This document shows positions 50,325 through 59,814 of a stretch of DNA of 64,000 nucleotides, piece after piece. The stretch covers positions 248,001-312,000 of the forward strand of contig NZ_JAIVFX010000003.1 of the NCBI RefSeq assembly GCF_020829625.1, written 5' to 3'. Origin of the DNA: Nostoc sp. XA010 (lineage in GTDB: Bacteria; Cyanobacteriota; Cyanobacteriia; Cyanobacteriales; Nostocaceae). The first letter of the stretch is position 1; each line of letters begins with the position of its first letter. A model generated the notes under the pieces. The model had not been told where the DNA came from and ran no database searches. It saw only the letters and a list, made by a program, of their open reading frames with translations. The translations under genes were made by a program, and so were the position numbers.

Positions 50325-51125
50325 ATGTCTAACAATATCAAACAACAAATTCAAGCAGACCTGCAACAAGCTAAAGAAACTGGACAATTAAGAACTGAGC
50401 GGATTCGGGAAATTGTAAAATCCGCAGTTTCTCAAGTAGGTTCTGAGTTTAAAGAAGGCTCTAGTGACCTTCGTAACCTTGTTAAAGATGCTGTTTCTGC
50501 TGTAATTGAAAACTTCCAAGAAAAAGGTGGCGAACTCAAAGATGAAGTGACAGCTTCCATTGAAGGAGCGCTGGAAGGGATTAATAGCAAAAGACACGAA
50601 AGCATTGCTAAAACTCAGACAGATATAAAACGGCTACAGGCTCAACTAGATGGTGAAGAAGAACAACTTCAGCAAGAGGTTGATGTAATTTTGGCAGAGA
50701 TTGAAGAGACGGGTAAGGAAAAACCTGCTAGTACCAAAACTGCAATTAATTCTGCTGTCAATGCCCTTAAAGATAGTGAAGAAGCAGGATTGTTAAAGAA
50801 ACGTTACGCACAACTGCAAGCGCAGCTAGCCATTGTCCGAGCTAACTTAGCTGCACGCTATGGCGGACGTAATATGGAAGTTCAAGATTATCTAGACGAA
50901 GCTAAACACTGGTACGATAAAGCTCGTCCTCAAGCAGAATCTATGGCTGTGCAGGTAGGAGAGAAGCGATCGCAGCTTGAAGATAAACTGGGTGAAGCTG
51001 GTACATCTCTAGCGAGAAAAGAGCGCCAAATCAAACAAACGTTAAGGGAATTACTCTTAACGGCGGCTGACTTGTTTAAAGATAAGGAACCTGCAAATAA
51101 AGAGCGGGATACTATTCATAAATAG
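50325..51125 (+). CDS. Long helical (apolipoprotein-like) protein
   Basis: A ~266-residue, highly charged, all-helical protein: SNNIKQQIQADLQQAKETGQ, FQEKGGELKDEVTASIEGAL and a coiled coil with AKTQTDIKRLQAQLDGEEEQ. A short, more conserved stretch is YGGRNMEVQDYLDEAKHWYD. The N-terminal repeats resemble apolipoprotein/LEA-type amphipathic helices, suggesting membrane-surface binding or stress protection. There is no signal peptide. The ATG at 50325 is preferred over the in-frame TTG at 50319. Function is unknown. Confidence 0.75.
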   Translation: MSNNIKQQIQADLQQAKETGQLRTERIREIVKSAVSQVGSEFKEGSSDLRNLVKDAVSAVIENFQEKGGELKDEVTASIEGALEGINSKRHESIAKTQTDIKRLQAQLDGEEEQLQQEVDVILAEIEETGKEKPASTKTAINSAVNALKDSEEAGLLKKRYAQLQAQLAIVRANLAARYGGRNMEVQDYLDEAKHWYDKARPQAESMAVQVGEKRSQLEDKLGEAGTSLARKERQIKQTLRELLLTAADLFKDKEPANKERDTIHK

Positions 51126-51512
51126 ACTAGACTGCTTTTCACAAAACTCTGATACATATAGAATTTTAGTAGGGACACAGCATTGTCGTGTCCCTACTAA
51201 CGTATTTGTAAATTATTAAAGACTCAGCTTTCGTAGGGTGTGTTTGCCAAAGCCTAACGCATCGCTTGATAAGCTGAAAAATATCTAAATTACTATAATC
51301 GTAGGACTATCGTTATAGCGCTTCTCCACAAGGCTGAGGTACAATTTTGACCTCTCTCCTTTTAGGGGAGAGGCTTTGAATTAATCCCCCTTCCCGCTTC
51401 GGTAAGGGGCTTAGGTCTTATAACTTCTAATTCTACTAGAAACTAAAATGGTGCGTTACGGCTTAAACCATAACGCACCCCACTCAAGATTCCCTAAAAT
51501 TCATCTTGCGTA
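51126..51512. other. Repeat-rich spacer between convergent genes
   Basis: This 387-bp gap holds a TAGGGACACAGCATTGTCGT / GTGTCCCTA inverted repeat (51170-51200), CGTAGGGTGTGTTTG repeat and GGTGCGTTA (51450-51458) facing TAACGCACC (51471-51479). The hairpins probably mark the ends of both flanking transcripts. Confidence 0.6.
51450..51479. terminator. Hairpin between convergent genes
   Basis: GGTGCGTTA (51450-51458) pairs with TAACGCACC (51471-51479), a perfect 9-bp stem with a 12-base loop, 33 bp from the end of the minus-strand gene. It is a widespread cyanobacterial repeat that may serve as a transcription end. Confidence 0.5.
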
Positions 51513-51704
51513 TTAGTAAATATTTCCTTCTCTATTGAGTTGTTCATCATGCTTGGCAATAACCCAAATTGCATGAATACTACCGGGTAGCCAACCTAGA
51601 ACTGTGAGCAAGATGTTAATAAAGAGAGTTGGGCCAACTCCAACTGTCAGGAAAACGCCTAAAGGAGGCACTAATAAACCTAGAAGAAAACGAACTAATT
51701 TCAT
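51513..51704 (-). CDS. YqaE/Pmp3-family small membrane protein
   Basis: A 63-residue protein with two transmembrane helices: LVRFLLGLLVPPLGVFLTVG and LFINILLTVLGWLPGSIHAI. PPLGVFL and LGWLPGSIHA(I/L) are the hallmarks of the YqaE/Pmp3 (PF01679) stress-related proteolipids. The ATG at 51704 gives the family N-terminus; the frame continues upstream to 51776 without support. Pmp3 homologues affect membrane potential in eukaryotes; in cyanobacteria the role is unknown. Confidence 0.92.
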   Translation of the reverse strand: MKLVRFLLGLLVPPLGVFLTVGVGPTLFINILLTVLGWLPGSIHAIWVIAKHDEQLNREGNIY

Positions 51705-51837
51705 GATTTTGCTTGCTGTATTTTTGTGATTTTCTTTAATTACATTCTGCTGAAGATACCGAATTAGGAAATCCACCTTCGGATATTTATTTGGAGTAGA
51801 GATGTGAGAAAACTGGTATTTCTACTCTTTATAATAC

Positions 51838-52233
51838 TTATCTAGAAGGTAATTCACCTTGGGCTTTTTCGCCACTGCCGGTTAACAGGTTTTTTTCAAC
51901 AAAGTAGTTGTTAATGAAGGTGTTAGCAAAGGTTAGGATCACTGGCCCAAGAAGGAAACCAATAATTCCGCGAACTGCGAACCCAGGAACTAGCACTGCT
52001 GCTAACCAGAAACACAAACCGTTGACGACGAGCGAAAATGCTCCAAATGATAGAAAGTTAAGTGGTAGAGAAAGAGCAGACAAAACTGGTTTAACTGAAC
52101 CGTTAATTAGACCAATTACTAAAGCAGCAATCATAGCTGCGGGAAAGTTAGCAATATTAACGCCTGGAACAACTAAATCAACAATCAACAGGCTTAAAGC
52201 TGTAGCTAGGGCGGTTAATAATGGTGTTAACAT
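51838..52233 (-). CDS. Phage-holin-4-like (PF04020) membrane protein
   Basis: A 131-residue protein with four helices: LLTALATALSLLIVDLVVPG, AAMIAALVIGLINGSVKPVL, FGAFSLVVNGLCFWLAAVLV and GIIGFLLGPVILTFANTFIN, then a charged tail. The spacing and the GLINGSVKPVL motif match the PF04020 group, which is not a true phage holin but a common bacterial membrane protein of unknown role. It is upstream of the Pmp3 gene on the same strand; both may respond to membrane stress. Confidence 0.88.
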   Translation of the reverse strand: MLTPLLTALATALSLLIVDLVVPGVNIANFPAAMIAALVIGLINGSVKPVLSALSLPLNFLSFGAFSLVVNGLCFWLAAVLVPGFAVRGIIGFLLGPVILTFANTFINNYFVEKNLLTGSGEKAQGELPSR

Positions 52234-52407
52234 TTTTCTTACCTAATCACTAAAGATTTTTTGTAACTTCTTATCTACATCTTCAACTATCTGCGAGGTT
52301 TTAACCTCTCTTGCAAGATAGAATTTGCTTCTACCGTTAGGCCGATCATTAAGAAAAAGATAGCGCTTTGAATACTACGTAAGTTTTACTTAAAAAAGCA
52401 CTCCAGG

Positions 52408-52481
52408 GTAGGTTGGGTTGAGGAATGAAACCCAACATTTTCACCGATTTGTCGGGTTTCACTACCTTTAACCCAACCTAC
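52408..52481. repeat. Inverted repeat of the GTAGGTTGGGTTGAGGAA family
   Basis: GTAGGTTGGGTT (52408-52419) and AACCCAACCTAC (52470-52481) are perfect 12-bp ends, with an inner GAAACCC/GGGTTTC pair. The 74-bp unit matches parts of the larger element at 14544-14690. It lies between the PF04020 and ferredoxin genes. Confidence 0.8.
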
Positions 52482-52509
52482 AAATCTTCTTAACGGATTA
52501 GTATGTCAA

Positions 52510-52851
52510 TCACTTAGATTTTCCAGACTCAGGCTGATAGTAAAGAGCTGATTTATACAAGATTTGTTCTTGATGGGTTTCTAAAGTGCAATTAGACAAA
52601 GGGTAAGTTACACAAGTAACAACATAACCAGCCTGTACTTCACTTGGGCGCAAAAATTTTTGCTCACTTTGATCAACTTCACCGCTAATGAGTTTGGCGA
52701 CACAGGCAGAACATTCGCCTTGTTTGCACCCTGATGGTAGGCGAATACCAGCATCTTCTGCCATATCCAGAATATATTGATCGTCTGGTACTGGAATAGT
52801 GCGATCTAATCCAAGTGTAGTATTAATGAATTGAACTTGATAAACTGCCAT
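52510..52851 (-). CDS. Plant-type [2Fe-2S] ferredoxin
   Basis: A 113-residue ferredoxin with the canonical cluster ligands C42, C47, C50 and C80 (SGCKQGECSACVAKL and YVVTCVTYP; Cx4Cx2Cx29C). The N-terminal strands YQVQFINTTLGLDRTIPVPD and the C-terminal extension (QILYKSALYYQPESGKSK) are longer than those of photosynthetic PetF, so it is a specialised paralogue, not the main photosystem I acceptor. The ATG is at 52851, 14 bp after the end of tex on the same strand. Confidence 0.93.
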   Translation of the reverse strand: MAVYQVQFINTTLGLDRTIPVPDDQYILDMAEDAGIRLPSGCKQGECSACVAKLISGEVDQSEQKFLRPSEVQAGYVVTCVTYPLSNCTLETHQEQILYKSALYYQPESGKSK

Positions 52852-52864
52852 CTGCTGTTTGTAA

Positions 52865-55024
52865 TTATTGTTTAACTGCTTTCATCGACAAACTAATCCG
52901 CTTGAGTTTCTCGTTGATTTCTAGCACCTGCACTTTGACTACTTGTCCGACTTTGACAACTTTTTTGGGATCGTCTACAAATCTATCAGCCAGTTGGGAT
53001 ATATGCACCAAGCCATCTTGATGGACGCCGATATCAACGAAAGCGCCGAAGTTGGCGACATTTGTGATCATTCCTTCCAGTTCCATTCCCACCTTTAAGT
53101 CCCTGATTTCCTTAATTCCTTCTTTGAAGGTGGCATACTTAAATTCTGCACGGGGATCTCTACCTGGTTTTTCTAGTTCGCCGAGGATGTCGCGCAGTGT
53201 GGGTTCGCCGACGCTATCGGTAACATATTTCTTCAAGTTGGTCTTTTTAAGTTTTTCGGCAATTTGTGTCACCTGATTTAATGGCACATTTAGATCAGAT
53301 GCGATCGCTTCTACTAGAGAATAACTTTCTGGATGCACTGCTGTATTATCCAATGGGTTATCACCGCCGCGAATCCGCAGAAAACCCGCCGCTTGTTCAA
53401 AAGCCTTTGGCCCCAGCTTCGGAACTTTCAAAAGTTGTCGGCGATTTTTAAAGGCTCCATTCTGGTTACGATAGGCGACAACGTTATTGGCAACTGTTGC
53501 CGTAATCCCAGAGACGGAAGTCAGAAGTTCTTTAGAGGCCATGTTCAAGTCTACGCCGACGTAGTTAACGCAGCTTTCTACAGTCTCATCCAATTTCTTT
53601 TTCAGCAACTTCTGATCGACATCGTGCTGATACTGTCCCACACCAATAGATTTGGGATCGATTTTCACCAGTTCCGCCAAAGGGTCTTGCAAACGGCGGC
53701 CAATGCTAATCGCACCGCGCACGGTAATATCTAAATCGGGAAACTCTTCTAGCGCCACAGTACTGGCAGAATATATAGATGCGCCAGATTCATTCACCAT
53801 CACCTTAACTGGTTTGCGTTCTATAGTTTCCAATACTTGTATGACAAACTCCTCTGTCTCGCGGGACGCTGTACCGTTACCAATGGCGATTAACTCAATC
53901 TTGTATTTTTCAATCAGATTTTTGACAGTTTGTGCAGCTTTAGCGCGTTGTTCAGCCGCTTGGTGAGGAAAAACCGCTTGGTATTCCAAAAATTTCCCCG
54001 TTTGGTCGAGGACAGCAACTTTACACCCAGTCCTAAATCCAGGGTCTATCGCCAAGGTGGGTTTCATTCCTGCTGGTGCAGATAGCAGCAACTCTCGCAG
54101 ATTAGTTTCAAACGTCTTGATTGATTCCATATCTGCATATACTTTAATCTCAGAAATTACCTCTCCCATTAGAGAGACTTTCATCAAACGATTGAATGCA
54201 TCCTTCAACATCGTTTGATAAAAATCCCGAATTGTCCGAACTTTGGTTTTAATTTCTTTCGACTCAAGATAGTAAAGTACCGTATCTTCATCAAAAGCAA
54301 TTTCAAAGCTTAATACTTTCTCCGTTTCACCCCGACACAACGCCAGCATATTGTGGGGTGCAATATTTTTTACCTTAATTTGATAGTTACGGTACATCTC
54401 AAATTTGGTTGTACCTTCGGGATAATCATCTTTGATACGGGAGACAAATACCCCTTCTTCTAGCAGAAAATCGCGGATATATGCCCGTAATTCAGCTTTC
54501 TCAGCCACTTCTTCCGCTAAAATATCAGCAGCACCTTTGAGTGCTTCTTCTGCTGTTTTTACCCCCTTGGCTTCAGAAATATACTTAGCCGCTTCTTCTT
54601 CCAGAGAAGCCGTTGCAGCATTTTTTACATTTAGCAACTTGATAAATTCCGCCAGTGGTTCGAGTCCTTTTTCTCTGGCGATAGTGGCGCGGGTGCGTCG
54701 TTTTGGGCGATAGGGTAAGTATAAATCCTCAAGTTCGGTTTTTTGTAAGCAGGATGAGATTTTGGCTTTGAGTTCATCTGTGAGTTTACCTTGTTGGGCG
54801 ATCGCACTTAAAATCACAGATTTTCGTTCTTCCAGTTCTGTTAGATAAGTATATCGATCAGCCAGTTCACGTAGTTGCACTTCATTCATCTCATCGGTGC
54901 GCTCTTTACGATAACGTGCAATAAAGGGAATCGTTGCACCCTCCGCCAAAAGTTCCAGCGCGTTTTGCACCTGATGGGGTTTGAGGTTTATTTCACTTGC
55001 CAGTAATTGAGGAATGTTCAGCAT
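52865..55024 (-). CDS. tex: Tex-family RNA-binding transcription accessory protein
   Basis: A 719-residue nucleic-acid-binding protein. N-terminal helical part: LKPHQVQNALELLAEGATIP with FIARYRKERTDEMNEVQLRE. A YqgF-like RNase H fold starts at LAIDPGFRTGCKVAVLDQTG, helix-hairpin-helix motifs include LLKVPKLGPKAFEQAAGFLR, and the C-terminal S1 domain is GMITNVANFGAFVDIGVHQD followed by GLVHISQLADRFV. The architecture matches Tex/SPT6-type proteins of normal length. It is the first gene of a probable tex-ferredoxin transcript. Confidence 0.96.
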   Translation of the reverse strand: MLNIPQLLASEINLKPHQVQNALELLAEGATIPFIARYRKERTDEMNEVQLRELADRYTYLTELEERKSVILSAIAQQGKLTDELKAKISSCLQKTELEDLYLPYRPKRRTRATIAREKGLEPLAEFIKLLNVKNAATASLEEEAAKYISEAKGVKTAEEALKGAADILAEEVAEKAELRAYIRDFLLEEGVFVSRIKDDYPEGTTKFEMYRNYQIKVKNIAPHNMLALCRGETEKVLSFEIAFDEDTVLYYLESKEIKTKVRTIRDFYQTMLKDAFNRLMKVSLMGEVISEIKVYADMESIKTFETNLRELLLSAPAGMKPTLAIDPGFRTGCKVAVLDQTGKFLEYQAVFPHQAAEQRAKAAQTVKNLIEKYKIELIAIGNGTASRETEEFVIQVLETIERKPVKVMVNESGASIYSASTVALEEFPDLDITVRGAISIGRRLQDPLAELVKIDPKSIGVGQYQHDVDQKLLKKKLDETVESCVNYVGVDLNMASKELLTSVSGITATVANNVVAYRNQNGAFKNRRQLLKVPKLGPKAFEQAAGFLRIRGGDNPLDNTAVHPESYSLVEAIASDLNVPLNQVTQIAEKLKKTNLKKYVTDSVGEPTLRDILGELEKPGRDPRAEFKYATFKEGIKEIRDLKVGMELEGMITNVANFGAFVDIGVHQDGLVHISQLADRFVDDPKKVVKVGQVVKVQVLEINEKLKRISLSMKAVKQ

Positions 55025-55561
55025 TGAGTGTTTAAAATGAAAAAATGAAAATGCTACTTCTAAAGGTAATATGCTAAATCCTTATCCTGCCGCAAGGCCA
55101 AAGTTTTAAGCTAATTTACCAGATGATTACTCACAAAAGTGCAATTAGCTAAATAGACAAAACCCACCTTCGCAAGTTTTAAAGGGTTCCAATCTGCGTG
55201 GTTAAACAATACTTTGTATAGCATAGCGCAGCTATACTGAGTCGGGATGTCACCAGAAGGAATTTTGCACTCCTCACCAAGCTACGTCTAGCGTCTGGTA
55301 AGCTACTGTTAAAAGGAGTTTGGCTCACCATCGACTACAGAAAAAGGAGTTATTAGCCAAGGTTTTGGGCGCTGCTTCTGTCGCAAGAATTATTCCAATT
55401 TGTGTAAGATACGACGTTGCGTAATCTTGATTTTCTATAATATTTATTTCAATGGGCTGTTGTAGCTAAAACCTCATTGGATGTAAAATTAACCACAATT
55501 CCAAAAAACAATTTCAGTTTGTTTTATAAGCACAACAACTTATAGTTCAGAAGTTAGTAAA
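55025..55561. other. Intergenic region
   Basis: A 537-bp gap between divergent genes. There is a short CGCAGCTATACTGAGTCGGG / GCGTCTGGTAAGC dispersed-repeat fragment near 55,225-55,300. Otherwise no gene, hairpin or operator is evident. Confidence 0.5.
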
Positions 55562-55816
55562 ATGGCTTTGTTCTTTTTGATACCACTGTGTACGGCTTTA
55601 GCCACTGGCTACTTCTTTAAAAAGAGTAATGATGAACTTGCATATATTGCAGGTGTATTTGCAGCTATTAGCTTGATTTTCAGTTTAGTATTAGCACCCT
55701 GGCAGATTCAGTTTGGATTGTTAATCATTGTCTTAATTATTACCAACAGACTTTTGCAGGAAAATGAGTCAAAACAAACTCAAAGCAAAAGACAACAATT
55801 TAGACAAACTAAATAA
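55562..55816 (+). CDS. Small membrane protein, hypothetical (84 aa)
   Basis: An 84-residue protein with two or three hydrophobic segments (LFFLIPLCTALATGYFFKKS, LAYIAGVFAAISLIFSLVLA and FGLLIIVLIITNRLL) and a basic, glutamine-rich C-terminus (ESKQTQSKRQQFRQT). It is probably an integral membrane protein. It appears monocistronic, and no characterised family is recognised. Confidence 0.7.
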   Translation: MALFFLIPLCTALATGYFFKKSNDELAYIAGVFAAISLIFSLVLAPWQIQFGLLIIVLIITNRLLQENESKQTQSKRQQFRQTK

Positions 55817-57605
55817 GATCGGTTCTTCATTACATATTGCTAAATATGCTCCACAAAAACCATGAAACCCTTGCTAGCCAATAAAAATTGACATTATATA
55901 CTAACGTTTTAGGCGTTTAGGATTGATTTTGGTTTTTGACCTTGATTTTTAAGCCAAGTTTTGATGTTTAACTAATAATTTGGCATAAAAGGTAGTGAAG
56001 AACCATAAAGTTTGATAAGAGAATTCAGAAATAGAGTCCTCCGGCTTACTTAGTGTCTAAGTCAACCTTTGACTAAGTTTTGTCTGAGATATCTGAATTT
56101 GAAGATTTTCATGGATAAATAAAAAACGATTCAGACTATCGGCTAGCATATATGATCCTTGATACATTAAGTATCTGGTTATACTAAAAAACACTTATTT
56201 ACACTATTGTTCAAGTTTCAATTCTGCTTTATTAAACTCTTAACTTTGCACTTTTATTAGCTATAAAGTGGTACATGAATGTACAAATTATTAAAAATAG
56301 AGATTTCTCAAGAGGAAAGTCTAGATTTTATAAAGTTTTTGTTTAAGTATATTTTCGTAAAATGAATTTTTGATGAAGTGTGGCGATAAATTTGCAACAT
56401 TGTTTTCTCGTGGTATTCTAGTAAGTAAGTATATGTAAAAATTAATTTTGAGATAAAGCTCCTAGTTAAAATTACATATAGTTAAGAACAATCAAACAAC
56501 AGTAATACTTAAGATAATGTAAAAACATTTTAAACCCACTTAACTCAACATAAGTAAGCTGCGAGTTGATTACCAAACGCTAGTTTACATTAACCCTTAA
56601 TGTCGTCAAAAACTCCATTTTGACATTCAATAAAATTCCCAAAAAATCTGTCAAGCAAATCACTGTAGAGTTATCTCTCAATGGTTTTGGCTCTCAGGCA
56701 GATTTCTGTTATCCATTGTGTTCCAATGTCCAAAAAGAACACCTATGCACGCTCAATTTGAGTACAAATTTTTATGAATCGGCTTAGTCTCCAGCCGAAA
56801 TTGCAGATATGTCTGTGAGCCTAGATAAATTCTATGGTATGTCATAAAACTAATAAACACTTCCTGGAGAGAATTAAAAACATTTATCAAACCAGCTTAG
56901 TTTTGATGCACAAGTTAATTGCTTGAGAAGTTGAGTAGTGTCTTCAACTAGGTTTCTATAGCAGGATACAACTGATGAAAGTTAATGAATGAATTAATCA
57001 AAAATTGCGGAAATCCATTATTATTCGCTTAACTCCATCTGTTGAACATGGGGGACGAATCCGAGTTCAGCATAAGCGATGTCTGACTGCTAAATTTTGT
57101 TAACACATTTGTGGCAGAGCACTCAATATTCGCTATATATGCATTCACGATGACGTAGATATTGCGATCGCCTACGGCGGGCGGATACGCCATCGCACTA
57201 AAACTAGTCTGGAAACATAGCTGGCTGATACGGAAGACATCTGCAATTCATAATTGGGCAAAGCCTAAACCGATTGCGCCAATTGTCAAGCAATTAAACT
57301 GTTATGTCTGCGAGTGTAACTCAGTAAGCAAATTTAGCATATTCTACTCCGATAATATCTGGTCTTGCCAAAATACAGCAACCGTCCTCCAAGCTGCATA
57401 GTATCTACTTGCTAACTCTTAGACATGAGCTTCTATGATCATTTTGATATCAATCCCTTCAAGATAACCTTCCTAATTTTGTTGTCTATTTACTGAAGTG
57501 TAAATTCAATTGTAAATAAGGTATGAGCGAAATCTGAAACTTTTAAAACGATAGATTGTTTACTGTCCGGTTCATACTTAATATCTCGATTAAGGCAAAT
57601 GTACT
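55817..57605. other. 1.8-kb AT-rich region without recognisable genes
   Basis: The stretch contains only short, poor frames. A HIP1-type repeat (GCGATCGCCTACGGCGGGCG) lies near 57,163 within the 79-codon frame that I reject. The remainder is AT-rich and includes the promoter of the 57.6-60.6 kb cluster, which is not identifiable. Small RNAs or a long regulatory leader are possible. Confidence 0.5.
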
Positions 57606-58019
57606 ATGAAATCTATCTCGCAAAGTTCAAACGTTAAAATAATTCCTTATATTATATTGTTTGTTAGTATCTTATTTAGTATTTCTGGTCAATTGCTTAT
57701 GAAGCATACGATGAGCCATACAAATGAGGGACTATTTAATTGGGTATTTATTCAAAAATTAGTATTAGCTATTAGTATTTATTGCTTGGGGGTAGTAAAT
57801 TGGATATTAGCTCTGCGATCTGTAAAATTGAGTATTGCTTATCCACTAACTAGTTTAAATTACGTCGGTATATTTTTCGGCTCATACTACTTTTTTAATG
57901 AAGAGATTACACTAACTAGAATAGCAGGAGTAATCACTATTTTCGTGGGTGTTCTTTTAGTAGTTATCCCCTTGAAAAAATCTACATCAATGTACAGCAA
58001 ATCTCATCAAGAAGATTGA
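57606..58019 (+). CDS. DMT-superfamily half-transporter (EamA/ArnE-like), subunit A
   Basis: A 137-residue membrane protein with four helices: IIPYIILFVSILFSISGQLL, FIQKLVLAISIYCLGVVNWI, LNYVGIFFGSYYFFNEEITL and ITIFVGVLLVVIPLK. The NWILALRSVKLSIAYPLTSL stretch and the FNEEI(T/S)..R..G motif place it in the small (4-TM) drug/metabolite transporter group to which ArnE/ArnF flippase subunits belong. It is followed after 3 bp by a second 4-TM protein, so the two probably form a heterodimer. Confidence 0.85.
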   Translation: MKSISQSSNVKIIPYIILFVSILFSISGQLLMKHTMSHTNEGLFNWVFIQKLVLAISIYCLGVVNWILALRSVKLSIAYPLTSLNYVGIFFGSYYFFNEEITLTRIAGVITIFVGVLLVVIPLKKSTSMYSKSHQED

Positions 58020-58022
58020 AAA

Positions 58023-58379
58023 ATGAACATCACTACTTGGCTAGTCTTAATGCTTGTGGTTTTATTCGGAACAACAGCTAACCTATCACTAAAGTATGGA
58101 CTTCACCTTTCTAGCCATACTAAAGGAGCAAGCGCATCTATCCAAAATTTGTTATTGTCTCGTTATTTTTGGATTTGGTTTGTTTGTTATACATTTATGA
58201 CTATATTGTGGCTTTATGTATTGCGGACAATTCCTCTGAGCCAAGCATTTCCAGTTTTAGGATTAATGTATGCATTTGTACCAATTGCTTCTCACTATCT
58301 TCTAAAAGAGCGGGTTGTATTTAGCCAGTGGTTAGGAATTTCCATTATTATAACTGGTGTAGTTCTTGTTGTAAATTAA
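58023..58379 (+). CDS. DMT-superfamily half-transporter (EamA/ArnF-like), subunit B
   Basis: A 118-residue, four-helix membrane protein: WLVLMLVVLFGTTANLSLKY, FWIWFVCYTFMTILWLYVLR, FPVLGLMYAFVPIASHYLLK and WLGISIIITGVVLVVN. The TIPLSQAFPVLGLMYAFVP pattern and ERV.FSQW.GI motif parallel subunit A. Paired 4-TM DMT proteins such as ArnE/ArnF move undecaprenyl-phosphate-linked sugars across the inner membrane. The ATG is 3 bp after the stop of subunit A, a clear operon. Confidence 0.85.
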   Translation: MNITTWLVLMLVVLFGTTANLSLKYGLHLSSHTKGASASIQNLLLSRYFWIWFVCYTFMTILWLYVLRTIPLSQAFPVLGLMYAFVPIASHYLLKERVVFSQWLGISIIITGVVLVVN

Positions 58380-58470
58380 TAGCTAAAAAGTAGATAGCAA
58401 GGCTATTAATACTAAACTTCTTTGAAAATATAATTTCAAAATCATCATTACAAAAATCTAAGTTAAATTT

Positions 58471-59775
58471 ATGAATATAGGCATCATTGGTGGAGGTATA
58501 ACTGGGCTAGTATTAGCCCAACGTCTTTCAAATCAAGGACATAAGGTAACTGTTTTTGACAGTAACAAGCAGCTTGGTGGACTTACCACTTATCATGATT
58601 ATGGGTTGTTTACCTGGGATAGATTTTATCACGTTATCCTCCCTTCTGATACTCATTTAATAAATTTTCTCAGAGATATTGGTCTTGGAGATAAGCTGCG
58701 TTGGCATCGAAGTTTAACAGGCTTCTACGATAATCAAAAATTTTATTCTATCAGTAACTCTATAGAATTTCTCCGCTTTCCTTTGTTCGGACTTATAGGT
58801 AAAATCAGATTAGCTTTCACTTTATTGTATGGTTCACGCCTTAATAACTGGCGGCGCTTAGAGAAGATATTAGTTGAAGATTGGCTCTTGAAACTTGGTG
58901 GTAAAAGCACATACGAAAAACTCTGGAAACCCTTGCTTCTATCCAAACTAGGAGAGAACTATAAGCGAATATCAGCAGTTTTTATCTGGGCTTATATTAA
59001 ACGGTTATTTTCAGCGCGAGATTCTTCATTAAATAAAGAACAACTTGGTTATGTTTCAGGCGGTTACAAAACTGTTTTTGACCATATAGAAAAATTAATT
59101 TACGCAGCTGGGGGTCATATCCACACAGGTGTTGCGGTGGAATATATTGCACCTCATCCAGAGGGGGGAATGTGGGTAGAATATCAGGGCAAAAAGGAAC
59201 ATTTTGATAAAGTCATCTTTACTGGTCCAGTTAATATTTTGCAACAGGTTGCTGCCAAAGAACTGGTGAAAGTTTCAGAGACCGGTGAAACAGTAGAATA
59301 CCTCGGCGTAATCTGCATGGTACTTATTACTCGCAAGGCTCTAGTTCCTTATTACGTAGTAAATATTGCCGATAGGAATGTTCCCTTTACTGGAGTCATC
59401 GGTATGAGTAACCTAGTTTCTTTGCAAGAGACAGCCGGATATCACATGACATTCCTACCAAAATATATCCTTTCCACTGACCCGTTGTTAAAACAGCCAG
59501 ATGATCAATTGCGCCAAGTATTTTTCCAGGGTATACGTTTGATGTTCCCAGAACTCAAAGCAGATGATATTGTCGCGGCACACATTAATCGAGCTATTAA
59601 AGTACAGCCACTACAAGTTTTAAATTATTCTAGCCTTGTTCCAAAAGTGAGTACTGAAAACGATGATTTTTTCGTTGTCAATACCTCGCAATTGGTCAAT
59701 GATAGCGTCAATAACAACGCAGTCGTCCGACAGGTTGATGAATTTCTCAAGAAATCAACATTACTGAATTCTTGA
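58471..59775 (+). CDS. FAD-dependent amine-oxidase/protoporphyrinogen-oxidase-like protein
   Basis: A 434-residue FAD protein. GIIGGGITGLVLAQRLSNQG and VFDSNKQLGGLTTYHDYG form the nucleotide-binding N-terminus, and GYVSGGYKTVFDHIEKLIYA and NDSVNNNAVVRQVDEFL the later parts. Relatives include UDP-galactopyranose mutases, protoporphyrinogen oxidases and desaturases; WDRFYHVILPSDTHLINFL suits the branch seen near sugar-nucleotide/lipid clusters, but the reaction is not known. It follows the half-transporter pair by ~91 bp and precedes the glycosyltransferase by 39 bp. Confidence 0.85.
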   Translation: MNIGIIGGGITGLVLAQRLSNQGHKVTVFDSNKQLGGLTTYHDYGLFTWDRFYHVILPSDTHLINFLRDIGLGDKLRWHRSLTGFYDNQKFYSISNSIEFLRFPLFGLIGKIRLAFTLLYGSRLNNWRRLEKILVEDWLLKLGGKSTYEKLWKPLLLSKLGENYKRISAVFIWAYIKRLFSARDSSLNKEQLGYVSGGYKTVFDHIEKLIYAAGGHIHTGVAVEYIAPHPEGGMWVEYQGKKEHFDKVIFTGPVNILQQVAAKELVKVSETGETVEYLGVICMVLITRKALVPYYVVNIADRNVPFTGVIGMSNLVSLQETAGYHMTFLPKYILSTDPLLKQPDDQLRQVFFQGIRLMFPELKADDIVAAHINRAIKVQPLQVLNYSSLVPKVSTENDDFFVVNTSQLVNDSVNNNAVVRQVDEFLKKSTLLNS

Positions 59776-59814
59776 GATTAGAGAATAATCTTTTGAAAAT
59801 TACACGAGGTACTT

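Noticed and set aside
51838..52233. Prophage holin
   Set aside because: The PF04020 family is chromosomal in cyanobacteria and no phage genes are nearby.
57040..57075. tRNA-like T-loop sequence (GGACGAATCCGAGTTC)
   Set aside because: No acceptor stem or D- and anticodon arms can be built around it.
57162..57401. 79-codon plus-strand frame
   Set aside because: It starts in a HIP1-type repeat (GCGATCGCCTACGGCGGGCG) and the rest does not look like a conserved protein.
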